From Polytrichum commune (taxonomy: Eukaryota > Streptophyta > Polytrichopsida > Polytrichales > Polytrichaceae): a stretch of DNA of 64,000 bases. The position numbers were made by a program, and so were the translations under genes. The stretch spans positions 69,166,033 through 69,230,032 of the forward strand of contig OX485804.1 in NCBI GenBank assembly GCA_950295325.1, read 5' to 3'. Position 1 is the first letter of the stretch; each line of letters begins with the position of its first letter. Shown here piece after piece: positions 24,780 through 34,708 of this stretch. The notes under the pieces are model-generated. The model was not told the DNA's origin. It did no database searches and saw nothing but the letters and a program-made list of their open reading frames with translations.

Positions 24780-25030
24780 CAAAATGTAAAATATTTTCGT
24801 TACCAAATGAAAGGGAAATCCAACACACCAGAGCATGCTTGCTTTTGATCATTTCTTTATATATAAGAATCCAAATTTTTATTAGTAAATTATCCAAAAC
24901 CATCAGGAAAACTGGATCTTGATGTAAAAGTGGTGGACATTCTCAGAATCCATATATACATATACATGTACCTGATGCGCAAGATTTTAGGGTTTGGTTT
25001 TGGGGTGGGGCGATGATCGTTTTAAGCACC
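24780..25030. repeat. MITE family C, partial copy
   Basis: It contains CAAATGAAAGGGAAATCCA, GGTGGACATTCTCAGAATCC, GCGCAAGATTTTAGGG and terminal GTTTTAAGCACC, matching 50690-50930. The left inverted end is not clear. Confidence 0.5.
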
Positions 25031-25250
25031 CTCGGGCCTTGGTCCTCTACCTCATTACTTACTTAATCAACGAAACACCCGAATCCGCTCGGCCTTCTTG
25101 GGCCCAGGCTCCTCGATCCATGCAGAGCCTAGAATGGCTTGTGTAGATAATGGCAACGGATAGCGGATCCCGCCAACCAGGCAGCTGCTACTTATTTACT
25201 CAGTGTTCTTGGTAGCCGGTTGCACGCCACTGTCAGACTGTTTCTCGCCT

Positions 25251-25282
25251 CAGCAGTAGCAGCAGCAGCAGCAGCAGCAGCA
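25251..25282. repeat. (CAG)n microsatellite
   Basis: An imperfect CAG/AGC run of about ten units lies in a locally GC-rich stretch. No coding frame is supported around it. Confidence 0.85.
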
Positions 25283-25424
25283 GGCCACTTTAATTCCCTT
25301 TTCTGGAGCATGATTGATTACTTGCGCCCGTAGTGATCTCCCCGTCCAGCTAATCAGTCATGTCGTAAGTAGCGTCCGAGCCTGGCCGCTGGCAGCTGCC
25401 CGGGCATTATAAGGTACACAATGA

Positions 25425-25650
25425 ATGGGAAGAGAACCAGCCGCTAGATACGTATGAACCGGTTGAGTTTGAGAAATAACCGGTCGAAGTCGAAGACTTC
25501 AGGAGAATTGCCGGTCATTTTAGAGGAATTTACAGAATATACTTCAAATTCGTAAAGAAAAACCGAAAGATGTCAACATGTAACCAGCTGGACTTGGGCA
25601 CACCAGGATCTCGACCGATGATGCCCAACAATCTTCCCCGGACACTGAAG
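25425..25650. repeat. MULE-family L-half fragment
   Basis: It starts AATGAATGGGAAGAGAACC, then TATGAACCGGTTGAG, GACTTCAGGAGAATTGCC, GATGTCAACATGTAACC and CCCCGGACACTG. It matches the left hairpin arm of 518-1326. Confidence 0.75.
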
Positions 25651-25799
25651 GTACATATTATGTATATGTCGGGTTTTAAATTCCCGCCTGTAACCTATCT
25701 TATCCGCATGTGAATATTCCGTCCGAAAGTGGCTGGCATGGCCTCTGAAATACGTAGAAGCCTGTCAACTGAGAAATTATCCTTCATGATGGCATGATC

Positions 25800-25938
25800 A
25801 GGAATGTGTGAGGCATTTTGGTGGTGGTAGTACTTGTCCATGAGCTGGTAGTACTGGAACTCTGATGATGTGGTTTGACTAGGTATGCACACAGACAGAC
25901 AGACAGAGAGAGAGGGAGAGAGAGAGAGAGAGAGTACA
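25800..25938. repeat. GA-tract unit 1 (of three)
   Basis: GAGCTGGTAGTACTGGAACT, CTGATGATGTGG and TTTGACTAGGTATGCAC are followed by (ACAG)n/(GA)n at 25894-25934. The same lead-in precedes the GA tracts at 26911 and 27205. Confidence 0.7.
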
Positions 25939-25972
25939 CACAAGCCTGAGGATCTGCACACTTACCTGTGAA

Positions 25973-26349
25973 CTACACTAAATATGATATTTAGTGTCAC
26001 CAATTCTAGTTGTCTTGCTCAATACTAATTTAAAACCACGGTATAGTGTCACCAACACTAAATGTTAACTCGACAGTATTTGTCGTTCTTTCTATATATT
26101 TTTGGGGGATTTTAGATTTATGGTGTTGCAATTATCGTCATTTACAAAGTGATTTTCATCCAAATTTCAATCATCCATGAGAGTATTTCATCACAAGTTG
26201 CTGAGAAGAGAAGGTAGGGTTCTAGCCAGTGGATGAACTCATCCTCATCCATGACAATATTTTTTCACTTATTCATGAGAAGTGTCATCCAAAAACTTAC
26301 CATAGTGACGTTAAATGCCACATGACATTAAATATCATATTTAGCATAG
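25973..26349. mobile_element. MITE-like element, CTACACTAAAT ends
   Basis: It has inverted ends CTACACTAAATATGATATTT and, on the other strand, CTATGCTAAATATGATATTT. The body matches 24115-24507. It lies 320 bp downstream of an L-half fragment, so both may be remains of one larger element split by the GA-tract unit. Confidence 0.75.
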
Positions 26350-26689
26350 CAACTAGCAGCAATAGCATCTGCAGGGTCTCCTCTGTGAAGAAGTTGTGTC
26401 CAAGGAAATTTGAACTCATTCAATTTCTACACTGAGTAAGTTCTATTCAACAATCAGCAGATTTTATAATGCTCGGATCATGTAGTGGTTGGTTTTTGGA
26501 GTCATGTTGCTGACATGTTAGCTTAGCTTCCTAGTGGTCTGTCTGGACAAACATTTAAAGCCATAGTTGATCACTCTCATTCCTAACCCTGTTGAACCAG
26601 TCGTCTTGGGAGCAACAAGGTTCCCAAAACCGACTACGTCCGGTAATCGGTATTTTTGGGAACCAGTTACTGGCCTGGTACCGAATACG

Positions 26690-26888
26690 TTAATCCCTCT
26701 GACTCGGTAGAAGGAAAATGGTAAAAGTTCGCCCTGGGTGGCACAGATTCCCAATTTCATGTGTGTTTTCAGGAAATATAAATACTTGATGATTTGAGGA
26801 AAGCACTCCAAATTCCAAGGAAGCTGGTTGGGTTTGCAGTGAGCTGGTGGGACTGGATTATTAGCTCTCATGATATGGTTGACTAGGC

Positions 26889-26943
<55 letters not shown>
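26690..26943. repeat. GA-tract unit 2, (TA)n(GA)n
   Basis: GAGCTGGTGGGACTGGATTA and GGTTGACTAGGCA are followed by a (TA)n tract (26889-26910) and a (GA)n tract (26911-26942). It is a diverged copy of units 1 and 3. Confidence 0.7.
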
Positions 26944-27049
26944 ACCAAGTTCTCTGTGAAAAGTTAATATGGCCAAAAGGAATTAACCATTTTTTTCCCT
27001 CTGTGAGAAAATCATAATCAGGCTCAGATTTAACACTTGAAACCGTGCA

Positions 27050-27200
27050 ATTGGGTGAACTTTCCTCCGAGGGAACAGGGAAAAGGTGATAATTTTTCCC
27101 CCAGAAAGAAACATGGTGATCAATTTTCAGGGGGGTTGGGGTTGCAGAGAGCTGGTGGTACTGGAACTCTGATGATGTGGTGTGCTTTGACTGGGTATAC

Positions 27201-27267
<67 letters not shown>
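27050..27267. repeat. GA-tract unit 3, about 31 GA repeats
   Basis: GAGCTGGTGGTACTGGAACT, CTGATGATGTGG and TTTGACTGGGTATACGCAC are followed by an uninterrupted (GA)n at 27204-27267. It lies about 2 kb upstream of the ERF start codon. GA tracts can bind BPC/GAF-type factors in plants; a promoter role here is speculation. Open frames reading the tract as Arg-Glu or Ser-Leu runs are artefacts. Confidence 0.75.
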
Positions 27268-27269
<2 letters not shown>

Positions 27270-27270
<1 letters not shown>

Positions 27271-28025
27271 GGGTTAATGGGTTGGGTTAGCGGGGCCTGG
27301 GATTCAAGTGGTGTGTTGACTAGTAGGAGCCTGGCTGCGGTGGGATCGGGTCTACTGTGATATTTCCAGGGAGCGGAGCTTGTGGGTGGGGTGCACTGGG
27401 GCCAGTCGATAGATGAGGCCTCCACGGCAGCTTTTTCCATGAATGTGCATGTGGGGGCGGATGTCGAGGCGCTCTCCACCATCAGTAAGTTCTCATCCCC
27501 AGGCAGGCAGGCAGGCACCCACCCAGCTGCGAGGTACTCTGTGTCCCCCCCCCCCGTTCTCCCTGTACAACCGGAAGGCCAGGCAAGGGCAATAGGCTGG
27601 GGAAATTATAGGCAAGGGAGGAGAAGATCCAGAGGGGTAAGGGATCAGGGTTAGGCCCGGGCGGGGGAAGGGGAGCCTGTGATCAGCTGGACATGGAATT
27701 GGCTTCCCTGATGTTTTGCAGACGCACAAGGTCGGATATTGCGTTTCAGGGTTAGGACAAACTTGCAGATCGTCTGCCTCGTGAACAGTTTCGGTGTTTC
27801 GGGCGTGGGACCTGGTAACAGCTGCGTGAGTCTGTTTTGGGCTGGGCTGGCTTCGGGATTGGCAGTCGGCATCTTCTTCATCACATGGACACACACACCC
27901 GGGTTATGAAAGAAGGAAAGATCATCTAGTTGAATTAGCCGGTGATTCCGAGGAAGGGGTGAGATATTGCAGGACGACAGCTTTTAGGGAGTGAGGGAGT
28001 GAGTGAGTGAGTGATTGCAGGGTAA
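27270..28025 (+). other. GC-richer region upstream of the ERF gene
   Basis: This stretch is visibly richer in GC than the rest of the window and includes a C11 run at 27545-27555. Overlapping open frames exist on both strands but none shows a domain. It may be distal promoter. Confidence 0.35.
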
Positions 28026-28026
28026 C

Positions 28027-28033
28027 TATATAA
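28027..28033 (+). promoter_or_regulatory. Candidate distal TATA box (TATATAA)
   Basis: A TATATAA motif lies within GGTAACTATATAACAGACC. If used, transcription would start near 28060 and give a leader of about 1.25 kb containing the duplicated segment and upstream ORFs described below. A competing TATA lies at 29260. Confidence 0.3.
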
Positions 28034-28439
28034 CAGACCTAATTATAACCTGGGTTGGAATTATCAGTGCTGCAGGTTGGGTCGCCCCTTTGATCGATCA
28101 TCATTCGATCGCTTGGAGATTCACGTGTAAGGTTATAATAGCTACTTAGAGTGGGGTAGACGTCAAAGCACAGGAATGGTCGCTGGAGGTTCGGGTAGGT
28201 AATTCATTTTATACGATATTAAAATGATGGTCATGAAGAATTTGTCAACATCCGATTAATTGCTTCAGATCGATCCTCATCCCTCCAGGGAACAGCACCA
28301 GGTTGCGTACTACTCAACGTTCAGGTTGCCGTAGTTGCAGCAGGCAGGCTAGGCTCGCCTTCAGCTTCCAACTTCTTGCAGCACTGCAGCCAGGCTCGTG
28401 GGTTATGTTTCAAGCAGCTTGCGATTTGCGAAGGAGGAA

Positions 28440-28822
28440 CACACGACCAACAATATTTGCAGAGTGCGATCTAATTCGGAACAGTTTGCCCTCGCCGGAC
28501 TCCCAAAGATCATCCTTGGGTCCCGAGACGAGATTCTCTGCTCCAGCTACAGGTGGCGGATAAATTAAGCTAGCTGGAGGTACTAGAGCAGATATCATTT
28601 GAGCTGTGAAAGATCATTCGGCTCTCGTGCAGGGTCATGTTTCATGCTTGCGGAGGACAACAGCAGAGAAGTAGCTGCTGCACACAAAACCAACATTATC
28701 TGGAGGGTGCAATCTTGGGAACAACGGGTAGTTTCTCCGACTCCCAAATTAGATCTCGTGAAGGGGAAAATTAGCTTTGGAGGTACTAAAAACGAGATTT
28801 GAGCCGTGAAGATGATTGTGGA
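28440..28822 (+). repeat. Duplicated ~200-bp segment in the ERF leader region
   Basis: Two diverged copies are seen. CCGACTCCCAAA or CGGACTCCCAAA occurs near 28497 and 28738. GGAGGTACTA...GAGCTGTGAA (28577-28610) parallels GGAGGTACTA...GAGCCGTGAA (28780-28810), about 200 bp apart. Confidence 0.6.
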
Positions 28823-28976
28823 CTGGTTGCTGCTGCATGGTAGAAGTCTAGCTTGGCATGAGGATGATGAAGGTGAAATCATGAGAGACTCGGGGTCCAA
28901 GTCCAACAACCAGATCACCACAGTAACCGAGCTGATCGAGGATCAAAGCTGGAAGCCGCAGCAGCAGCAAGAATGA
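28812..28976 (+). CDS. Upstream ORF, 54 codons, before the ERF gene
   Basis: An ATG at 28812 opens a 54-residue frame ending in TGA at 28974-28976, 331 nt before the ERF start codon. The product begins MIVDWLLLHGRSLAWHEDDE and ends in an acidic and Gln-rich segment (ELIEDQSWKPQQQQE). A frame this long with balanced amino-acid use is suggestive, but conservation cannot be judged from one sequence. If it is in the mature leader it would be expected to limit translation of the main ORF. It could instead be an unspliced piece of an alternative first exon. The stop codon overlaps the start of a second 13-codon ORF. Confidence 0.4.
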   Translation: MIVDWLLLHGRSLAWHEDDEGEIMRDSGSKSNNQITTVTELIEDQSWKPQQQQE

Positions 28977-29014
28977 ATGATCCACCCAGAAACAAACATC
29001 ATGGTTCCATTTGA
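28973..29014 (+). CDS. Second short upstream ORF, 13 codons
   Basis: An ATG at 28973 overlaps the TGA of the preceding upstream ORF (ATGA arrangement) and encodes MNDPPRNKHHGSI. It is a possible regulatory upstream ORF with no independent support. Confidence 0.25.
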   Translation: MNDPPRNKHHGSI

Positions 29015-29259
29015 TGAGAGGTATCCACAGAAGTAGTAGTAGCAGTAATAACTATCATAATTACAGCTTATACCCCTGCTCATAATTCGCATGTTATGCA
29101 CTGATGATCAATTGCATCTGCAGTAGTAGGACCTCCTCCCTCAGATCAATAAAAGAACCACTACAGTAACTGCAATTCCATTGAATCATCATTAGGAGTA
29201 ATCATCGGATCATCGATCACGGGGGATAATATATCGGATCAGAAAAGAAATCCATTGCA

Positions 29260-29265
29260 TATATA
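29260..29265 (+). promoter_or_regulatory. Candidate proximal TATA box (TATATA)
   Basis: GCATATATAGAC lies 43 nt upstream of the ERF ATG. If functional it would put the start of transcription near 29290, with a leader under 20 nt and no upstream ORF. That is unusually short, so the distal TATA at 28027 is a real alternative. Confidence 0.3.
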
Positions 29266-29307
29266 GACAGACTCCTGTGGTGGGATTGACCAGGAGATTA
29301 TTGAATC

Positions 29308-32300
29308 ATGTCATCGGGTTGTTCTACCGCAACAAGAAAGTCGAGTGTGGCTTCAACCCTCTTCAAGGCCTCCTCCAAGTTTCTCCACCACAACAACAAT
29401 AGCACCAACAATGGTTCCCCCAAGTCCGTGAAGAGGCAGAAGCACTCGAGCTCCTCGGACCCTGATGTCTGCAGCAGTACAGATCAGAGCATCAACAACC
29501 TTAACACCCATTCAAGTGCGGCAACATCATCATCAGCAGATGAAGATTCATCAGATGTCAAGTTGTTGTTGCCAATTAGCTCCAGCTCTTCACGGAGTAG
29601 TAATCTTCATAGCTCTCAGGGGCCTGCCGGGAAGCTGGGAGCTGGCGCCGGCGGTGGTGGTGGTGCAGGGGGAAAGAAGAGATTCGTGGGGGTGAGGCAA
29701 CGGCCTTCGGGGAGATGGGTGGCAGAGATCAAAGACACAACGCAGAAGATTCGGCTGTGGCTTGGAACGTTTGATTCGGCGGAGGATGGTGCCAGGGCTT
29801 ACGATGAAGCGGCCTGGTTGTTGCGAGGTGCCAACACCAGAACCAATTTCGTCCCCACTTGCGGAAGCGGTGCCTCGTTGCAGCCTGGTGCGGTGCCTGC
29901 TTCCAAGGCCGCTCGGCTCATCCGCCTTCGCCAAATCGCAGCTGCGTCCAAGCTAGGGGAATTTGCAGCCAGCGAAGTGCCGGAGCCGAAATTGGTGCCG
30001 GAGCATCATCAGCATCATCATCGCAGCAGCAGCAGCAGCAGCCTCCTAAAGGGATCATCAAGATCGTCGACACAGGATCATCTAATGAACAATCGGAATC
30101 AGCAGTCTATCACAGTAGTTGAGCCTGCCCTAAATCCTTCCAGTGAAGAAGACGAAGATCAATTCAAAGCTGCGAGTCCTCAGAAATTGGTCCCAGAGCA
30201 TCATCATCGCAGCGGCAGCCTTAAGGGCTCAAGATCATCGACACAGGATCATTTGATGAAAAATCGGCAGCAGCAGTCCATCACAGTAGTCGTTGAGCCT
30301 GCTCTGAATCCTCCATCCAGTGATGAAGAAGATCAATTTAAAGCTGCAAGTCCTCAGTCGGAGCAGAAATTGGTGCCAGAGCAGCTTCATCGCAACCTCA
30401 AGGGATCAAACCCGGCCGGCGCGAGATCATCGACACAGGAGGATCAACATGTGATGATGACTCAGAATCGCCAGCAGCAGCCCATGATCAAAGTAGTCGA
30501 GGAGGAGCCTCTGAATCATTCGGCGGCCAGTGAAGAAGATGAAGAAGACGAAGAAGGAGAAGAAGAAGAAGCAGAAGAAGAATTTATAGCTTCGGATGCT
30601 CATCAGTCAGAATCCTGTGATCCTGCTTCAACCTCTCCTCATCAACCGACTGGCGCTCCTGCGTCTTTGAAACCTGCGGAATTGCTGCAGATTTCATGCG
30701 TTCGACATCACAATGTGGAATCTGATGGGGAAGAACTACCAGCGAATGATCCAAGAGGCCGGCTCAAGCTCGAGGTGGGTAGCGTCCATTTATACCCGAA
30801 TTCTAATGATCATCCCCCGGTACTAAAGATGGAATCAAAGCAGTCACTAACTTCGTCATCAGAATCACATTGTCATCTCCACCTCCCCATGAATTCCGAT
30901 CCCCAAGCTGAGGAATCCTCGCCTCTCCCTTCCCCCAAAGCTCACGCTCACCGAAACCATTGTAATGATTCACAAAAGGAAATTAGCAATGAAGATGATC
31001 ATCAGTTACGAAGTTTCACCGGGTGCAAGTCGGAAGCAAGTACCGAGGTGGTGGTGAAGACGGAAGGAAGTAGTCTTGTTGACACCGATCAATATAACCG
31101 ATCGATTTATTCGTCTCCCGTAAGACTACTGGAATCCCATCGCTCAATCACCTCGGAATTACGGTCGTTCGCCTTCAGTTCGATCGAGAGCTTTGAATCT
31201 TACCCTCCTAGTCATTCCCCACTGGTTTCCTTCTCGAGACATCAATTCACAGGGGAACATCATCCTGGTCCCGCGGCTATGGTGGTGGTACCAATTAGCC
31301 CAGTCCATGAAGCGCAGGACAGCTTGATCGCACCACAATTTCAATTTAGTTGCGCCACCAACAGAGATCATGTGAGCTTGTACCCCAGCTCTGATTGCAA
31401 GGAATTATCTGCAAGCTTGGAAGACTTTGGCAGCTTGGGGGTTGGGGCGCACCACGAGAATCATCATGAAGCCAGCAGTGGGCAATTAGGTCATGTAATG
31501 AATTCTTCCGGGGAGTCACTGAACCAGAGCTACAATGAATCTGAAGAGAATGATCATTGTGTCAGATCGGGGGGAATTAAGGTTCACCATCATCAAGTCT
31601 CGACATTTTCTTCTGAGGAAGCGCATTACAGCACTAGCTCTGACATAGATATGTATCAAAGGGAACTCGACAGATCCAATTTATACTCAAGGAGTGCCAT
31701 TCGAAGGGAACGAGAGTACGCCGATCTCCTCCCAGAGCATTCATGGCCGGAGTTTGTGTACATGGACGACACGGAGATGCACGAAAGCGCAGGATTCTTC
31801 GGTGTAGACTTAAGCTGTGAAAATTCGGGTGTGTACACTTCTGCGTTCGATTTCTCGGCAGAACTCGCCATTGACAGAGACTCTTGCACAAGTGTGCTCT
31901 TGGAGGAGCAAATTAACCACCAGCTGCCTCCTCACGATGACAACGAAGTTTTGACGCTACACAGGATGGATTATGAACAATCGATGTCAACAAACCCTCC
32001 AACAAGCAGCTTCCCCAAGTGTGTGCTCCTCACCGAGCCTTCCGAAATGGATTACAGCCTTTCATCTCCTGCAACCCTAATTCCCAATCCACCATTGTCG
32101 CCTCAGGAAGAGACTCACAGCCTTTCAATCTCTTCCTCTCTTTTGTGGAGAGTTGCTGGCAGCAGCAGCGGAGCTAGTCCAGAAACTCTAACTGGCGCCG
32201 AACAATCTTTGAGCAGCGATTCAGCAGCAGGGGCAGGAGGAGGAGGGGAATGCTCCACCCAAGACCAAGCTCTGTGGAGTTCCATGGATCTGCCTCCTCT

Positions 32301-32316
32301 GTGTATGGTTGCATGA
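29308..32316 (+). CDS. AP2/ERF-domain transcription factor (ERN/RAP2.11-like), very long
   Basis: A single uninterrupted frame encodes 1002 residues. One AP2/ERF DNA-binding domain lies at about residues 126-182 and reads [20 protein letters not shown], then WLGTF, RAYD and NTRTNF. The Ala and Asp in AEIKD mark the ERF rather than DREB type. The RPSGRW variant and DTTQKIR are characteristic of the RAP2.11/ERN branch, whose members bind GCC-like boxes; that placement is from family knowledge. A basic patch KSVKRQKH (39-46) may be a nuclear signal. Beyond the domain the protein is low-complexity: three tandem repeats (about 228-407), an acidic block (408-426), then Ser/His-rich sequence with acidic patches that could activate transcription. 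Typical ERFs are 200-400 residues, so this one is exceptional. The ATG has A at -3 and the upstream frame adds no recognisable sequence. Confidence 0.93.
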   Translation: MSSGCSTATRKSSVASTLFKASSKFLHHNNNSTNNGSPKSVKRQKHSSSSDPDVCSSTDQSINNLNTHSSAATSSSADEDSSDVKLLLPISSSSSRSSNLHSSQGPAGKLGAGAGGGGGAGGKKRFVGVRQRPSGRWVAEIKDTTQKIRLWLGTFDSAEDGARAYDEAAWLLRGANTRTNFVPTCGSGASLQPGAVPASKAARLIRLRQIAAASKLGEFAASEVPEPKLVPEHHQHHHRSSSSSSLLKGSSRSSTQDHLMNNRNQQSITVVEPALNPSSEEDEDQFKAASPQKLVPEHHHRSGSLKGSRSSTQDHLMKNRQQQSITVVVEPALNPPSSDEEDQFKAASPQSEQKLVPEQLHRNLKGSNPAGARSSTQEDQHVMMTQNRQQQPMIKVVEEEPLNHSAASEEDEEDEEGEEEEAEEEFIASDAHQSESCDPASTSPHQPTGAPASLKPAELLQISCVRHHNVESDGEELPANDPRGRLKLEVGSVHLYPNSNDHPPVLKMESKQSLTSSSESHCHLHLPMNSDPQAEESSPLPSPKAHAHRNHCNDSQKEISNEDDHQLRSFTGCKSEASTEVVVKTEGSSLVDTDQYNRSIYSSPVRLLESHRSITSELRSFAFSSIESFESYPPSHSPLVSFSRHQFTGEHHPGPAAMVVVPISPVHEAQDSLIAPQFQFSCATNRDHVSLYPSSDCKELSASLEDFGSLGVGAHHENHHEASSGQLGHVMNSSGESLNQSYNESEENDHCVRSGGIKVHHHQVSTFSSEEAHYSTSSDIDMYQRELDRSNLYSRSAIRREREYADLLPEHSWPEFVYMDDTEMHESAGFFGVDLSCENSGVYTSAFDFSAELAIDRDSCTSVLLEEQINHQLPPHDDNEVLTLHRMDYEQSMSTNPPTSSFPKCVLLTEPSEMDYSLSSPATLIPNPPLSPQEETHSLSISSSLLWRVAGSSSGASPETLTGAEQSLSSDSAAGAGGGGECSTQDQALWSSMDLPPLCMVA
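29683..29853 (+). other. AP2/ERF DNA-binding domain
   Basis: Residues 126-182 form the three-strand sheet and helix of the AP2 fold. Conserved elements seen are [32 protein letters not shown] and NTRTNF. The usual Trp of RPWG is Ser here, as in the ERN/RAP2.11 branch. Confidence 0.95.
29989..30530 (+). repeat. In-frame triplication inside the ERF coding sequence
   Basis: Units start at 29989, 30184 and 30367 (195 bp, 183 bp and a diverged remainder). Each encodes KLVPE, then His/Ser-rich sequence, RSSTQ(E)D, a NRQQQ-type Gln patch, a VVEPALN-type segment and an acidic tail with [10 protein letters not shown] in the first two. Both unit lengths are multiples of three, so the frame survived duplication. 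Confidence 0.9.
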
Positions 32317-32594
32317 TCCATTCTTAGCTAAGATTTCGTAACATGTACTAATGTAAAGTGTGGAACTTAAGTATTCAACAAGTGGGGTCATCTCCATGGG
32401 AAACGCCTGTCTCATCACAGTTTGCCGGTAAGGTGGGCCGAGGAAGATTCCCAGCCTGCAGCTTCGAAAGAGTTCTTGTAAGAATCTTGCAATTACTGCC
32501 TTGGAGATCAGGAGGTGACTGTTTCAGTTCATTTTGCGAGGCAATTGTAACTGTAACTGGCTGACCATATGGACATTAGATTTAAGTAAGTAAG
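32317..32594 (+). other. ERF 3' flank / probable 3' UTR
   Basis: No canonical AATAAA follows the stop. AATGTAAAG near 32350 is a possible weak plant polyadenylation signal. No other gene is seen. Confidence 0.35.
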
Positions 32595-34085
32595 CAAGTA
32601 ACTCGCACAGACACCTTTCCCGATGAAATCTGCAACTGAGAGGATAATTGAGTTCCTCTCTAAGTTACACTCTTTCTAGTGCAAAAGTTTAAATTGGGTT
32701 CTTCAGAAGTTAGTATCAGAATTATTACATGCACAGCTAATTTGTCAAGGGATTTGCATGTATTGTACAAGAGTGACCCAAATGCATTGGGATCAAGGAT
32801 GTAACTGTTGTAGATGAGGGACTGGACTATTTCTAATATCAACTTCAAGTTATCTAGAATTAGACTCCTGAGATCTTTTGCATTAATGCTCATGTTATTG
32901 CATCAATGCTCTGACTTTGTGTTGAGGAACTTCACTGCTGCTGAATAGGATCATTTACAAGGTTAGAAACTTGTTTTGGTGCTTGATGGGAGGCTTGGAT
33001 TATATGAACGAGTTATTCGAATTCGATCCAACTACTCGCACAAGCACCTTTTTCAATGAAATCTGCAACTGAGAGGATCAAATTCCTCTCAAAGTTCTGC
33101 TATTTCTAGTGCAAACTTGAATTGGATTCGTCAGGAGTATGTAACAGAGCATTGACAGGTAATTGGTCAAGGGATTTGCATACACTGTACAAGAGTGACC
33201 CAAAATGGATTGGGACTCAAGGATGTAATTGTTGTGGATGCAGAGGGACTGGACTAATTCTACTATGAAATTGAAGCTATGTAGTAGCCTCTCAGCCGCT
33301 TTTGCATGACTCTTGTTGCATCAACGTGCCGACTTTGTGTTGATAAACTTCACTGCGGTTGAATAGGATCATTTACAAGCTTAGATATATTTTTTGGTCC
33401 TGGGAGGCAAAAATGCTGAGAGCGATGGGTTACATGAATGGTTCATTCGAATTTAATTCCAAGTACTCGCACAAACAACTTTCCCAATGAAATCTGCACC
33501 TGAGAGAATTGATGAACCATATCTACGTTGCACATTTTTAGTGCAGAATTGAATTGGGTTCTCCAGGAGTTTGTAATAGAACATGCACAGGTATTGATTA
33601 CGGATTTGCGTGAATTGTACAAAATTGACCCAAAATGTGTTGTGGTCATGAATGTATTGTTGTGAATGAGGGACTGGACTCATTCTTATCAAATTCAAGC
33701 TAAGGTAGGAGCACCTTAAACCGAGAAGTTAAGGTATTTGGTATACATGCGGTGGTCGTATGAACCCATAAAAAGTATTCCCAGGTAGAAAAAAAAGAAG
33801 ACTAGGTGTATTGCAAAATAATTAAATTTTTTTCTCCCTCAATATTGAATAAATACAGATTTTTGAAGTGAAATTGTGTTAGCACTCAAAATCATTAGGG
33901 GCCTTTATGTTCACATGGTGAACATTCTTAAATCAACATGTACTTATTTGCAAGATTTCCAAGGGTGTTGGTTTTGGGTGTTGTCTTTGTTTAAGGTGCT
34001 CCTACCTTATGTAGCCCCCTCTAAAATGTTTTTGCATATATCTTAGTCAATGTCATGCTTTGTTGAATATCATTGTTGATGATGA
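32595..34085. repeat. Three-copy tandem array, ~432-bp units, third copy split
   Basis: ACTCGCACA begins near 32601, 33034 and 33465 (periods 433 and 431). Units share TGAAATCTGCAACTGAGAG, TTTCTAGTGCAAA, GGATTTGCATG and GAGGGACTGGACT. The third copy is interrupted at 33703-34007 and then resumes. The array starts about 280 bp after the ERF stop codon. Confidence 0.88.
33703..34007. mobile_element. 305-bp MITE with TA duplication (family C, mariner-like)
   Basis: A perfect inverted repeat AGGTAGGAGCACCTTAAAC bounds the element, flanked by TA at 33701-33702 and 34008-34009. The neighbouring tandem copy keeps the empty site as GAAGCTATGTAG (about 33279), while here it reads CAAGCTA, element, TATGTAG. 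A 2-bp TA duplication suggests the Tc1/mariner superfamily (Stowaway-like). Confidence 0.85.
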
Positions 34086-34700
34086 ATCACACCCTCCAAT
34101 AATGGCCTGAACTCAAAATGGTGACCTATAGATAATAATTAATTTGTGTTTGGCTCTTTGTAACATTACTTAGCTTCATTTAATTGTTCCTTGGGGCTGG
34201 GATTAACCTGGGCTTTGTGCCGAAATAACTCCCTTTAGATCCTCCCCCATCCAAATTCATCATTGAATTTGGGAAGGACAAGGTGAAAGGATACTGCCAC
34301 GTGCCCTACGATCCACAACAAGAACTAGGCTAGCTAGTAGTTTGGTTCCACGAATAGGCCAAGGATGGACTCTATAGGTGCCAAGTTGGGTGACACATGG
34401 ATCCTTATGCGTTGTATGCTGCAATGCATATGGACCCCAAAGATATTGTATGTTGGGCACTTGTGGATGTCAATTCTACCCACAGATGCATGATACCCAA
34501 GATGATGACCAAATGGCGGTGCCATTCCACAAGAGGTGACATGTATCGCCGGACTCCTACTATTTTGGCTTCATCCACATGACCAATTCAAGGTCGGAGA
34601 TTGTAGATTATGAAAACCCCCTTTTGTTGCTTTGACCATAGATAGGAACTAGATCTTATTTTTTAGTGACCCCATTTTGGACTAAGGATTTAGTTGCTCA
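34086..34700. other. Unassigned spacer
   Basis: No gene is recognised. Short overlapping open frames at 34260-34580 occur on both strands without motifs. Confidence 0.45.
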
Positions 34701-34708
34701 CCATAATG

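Noticed and set aside
26518-26976. 152-codon open frame on the - strand
   Set aside because: It reads the (GA)n/(TA)n tract as Ser-Leu and Ile-Tyr runs and the rest lacks any domain; it belongs to a repeated unit.
27037-27518. Open frames with Arg-Glu or Ser-Leu runs on both strands
   Set aside because: These are translations of an uninterrupted GA microsatellite; long open frames are expected from dinucleotide repeats.
27493-27896. 133- and 81-codon frames on the - strand upstream of the ERF
   Set aside because: Composition is Pro/Cys-rich from GC-rich DNA, with no start context, motif or matching exon signals.
28194-28270. Possible 72-bp leader intron (TAG|GTAATT to CTTCAG)
   Set aside because: The signals are individually plausible but there is no coding or transcript support, and such pairs are common by chance.
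29590-29934. 114-codon antisense frame under the AP2 domain
   Set aside because: It is a shadow of the real ERF coding frame on the opposite strand.
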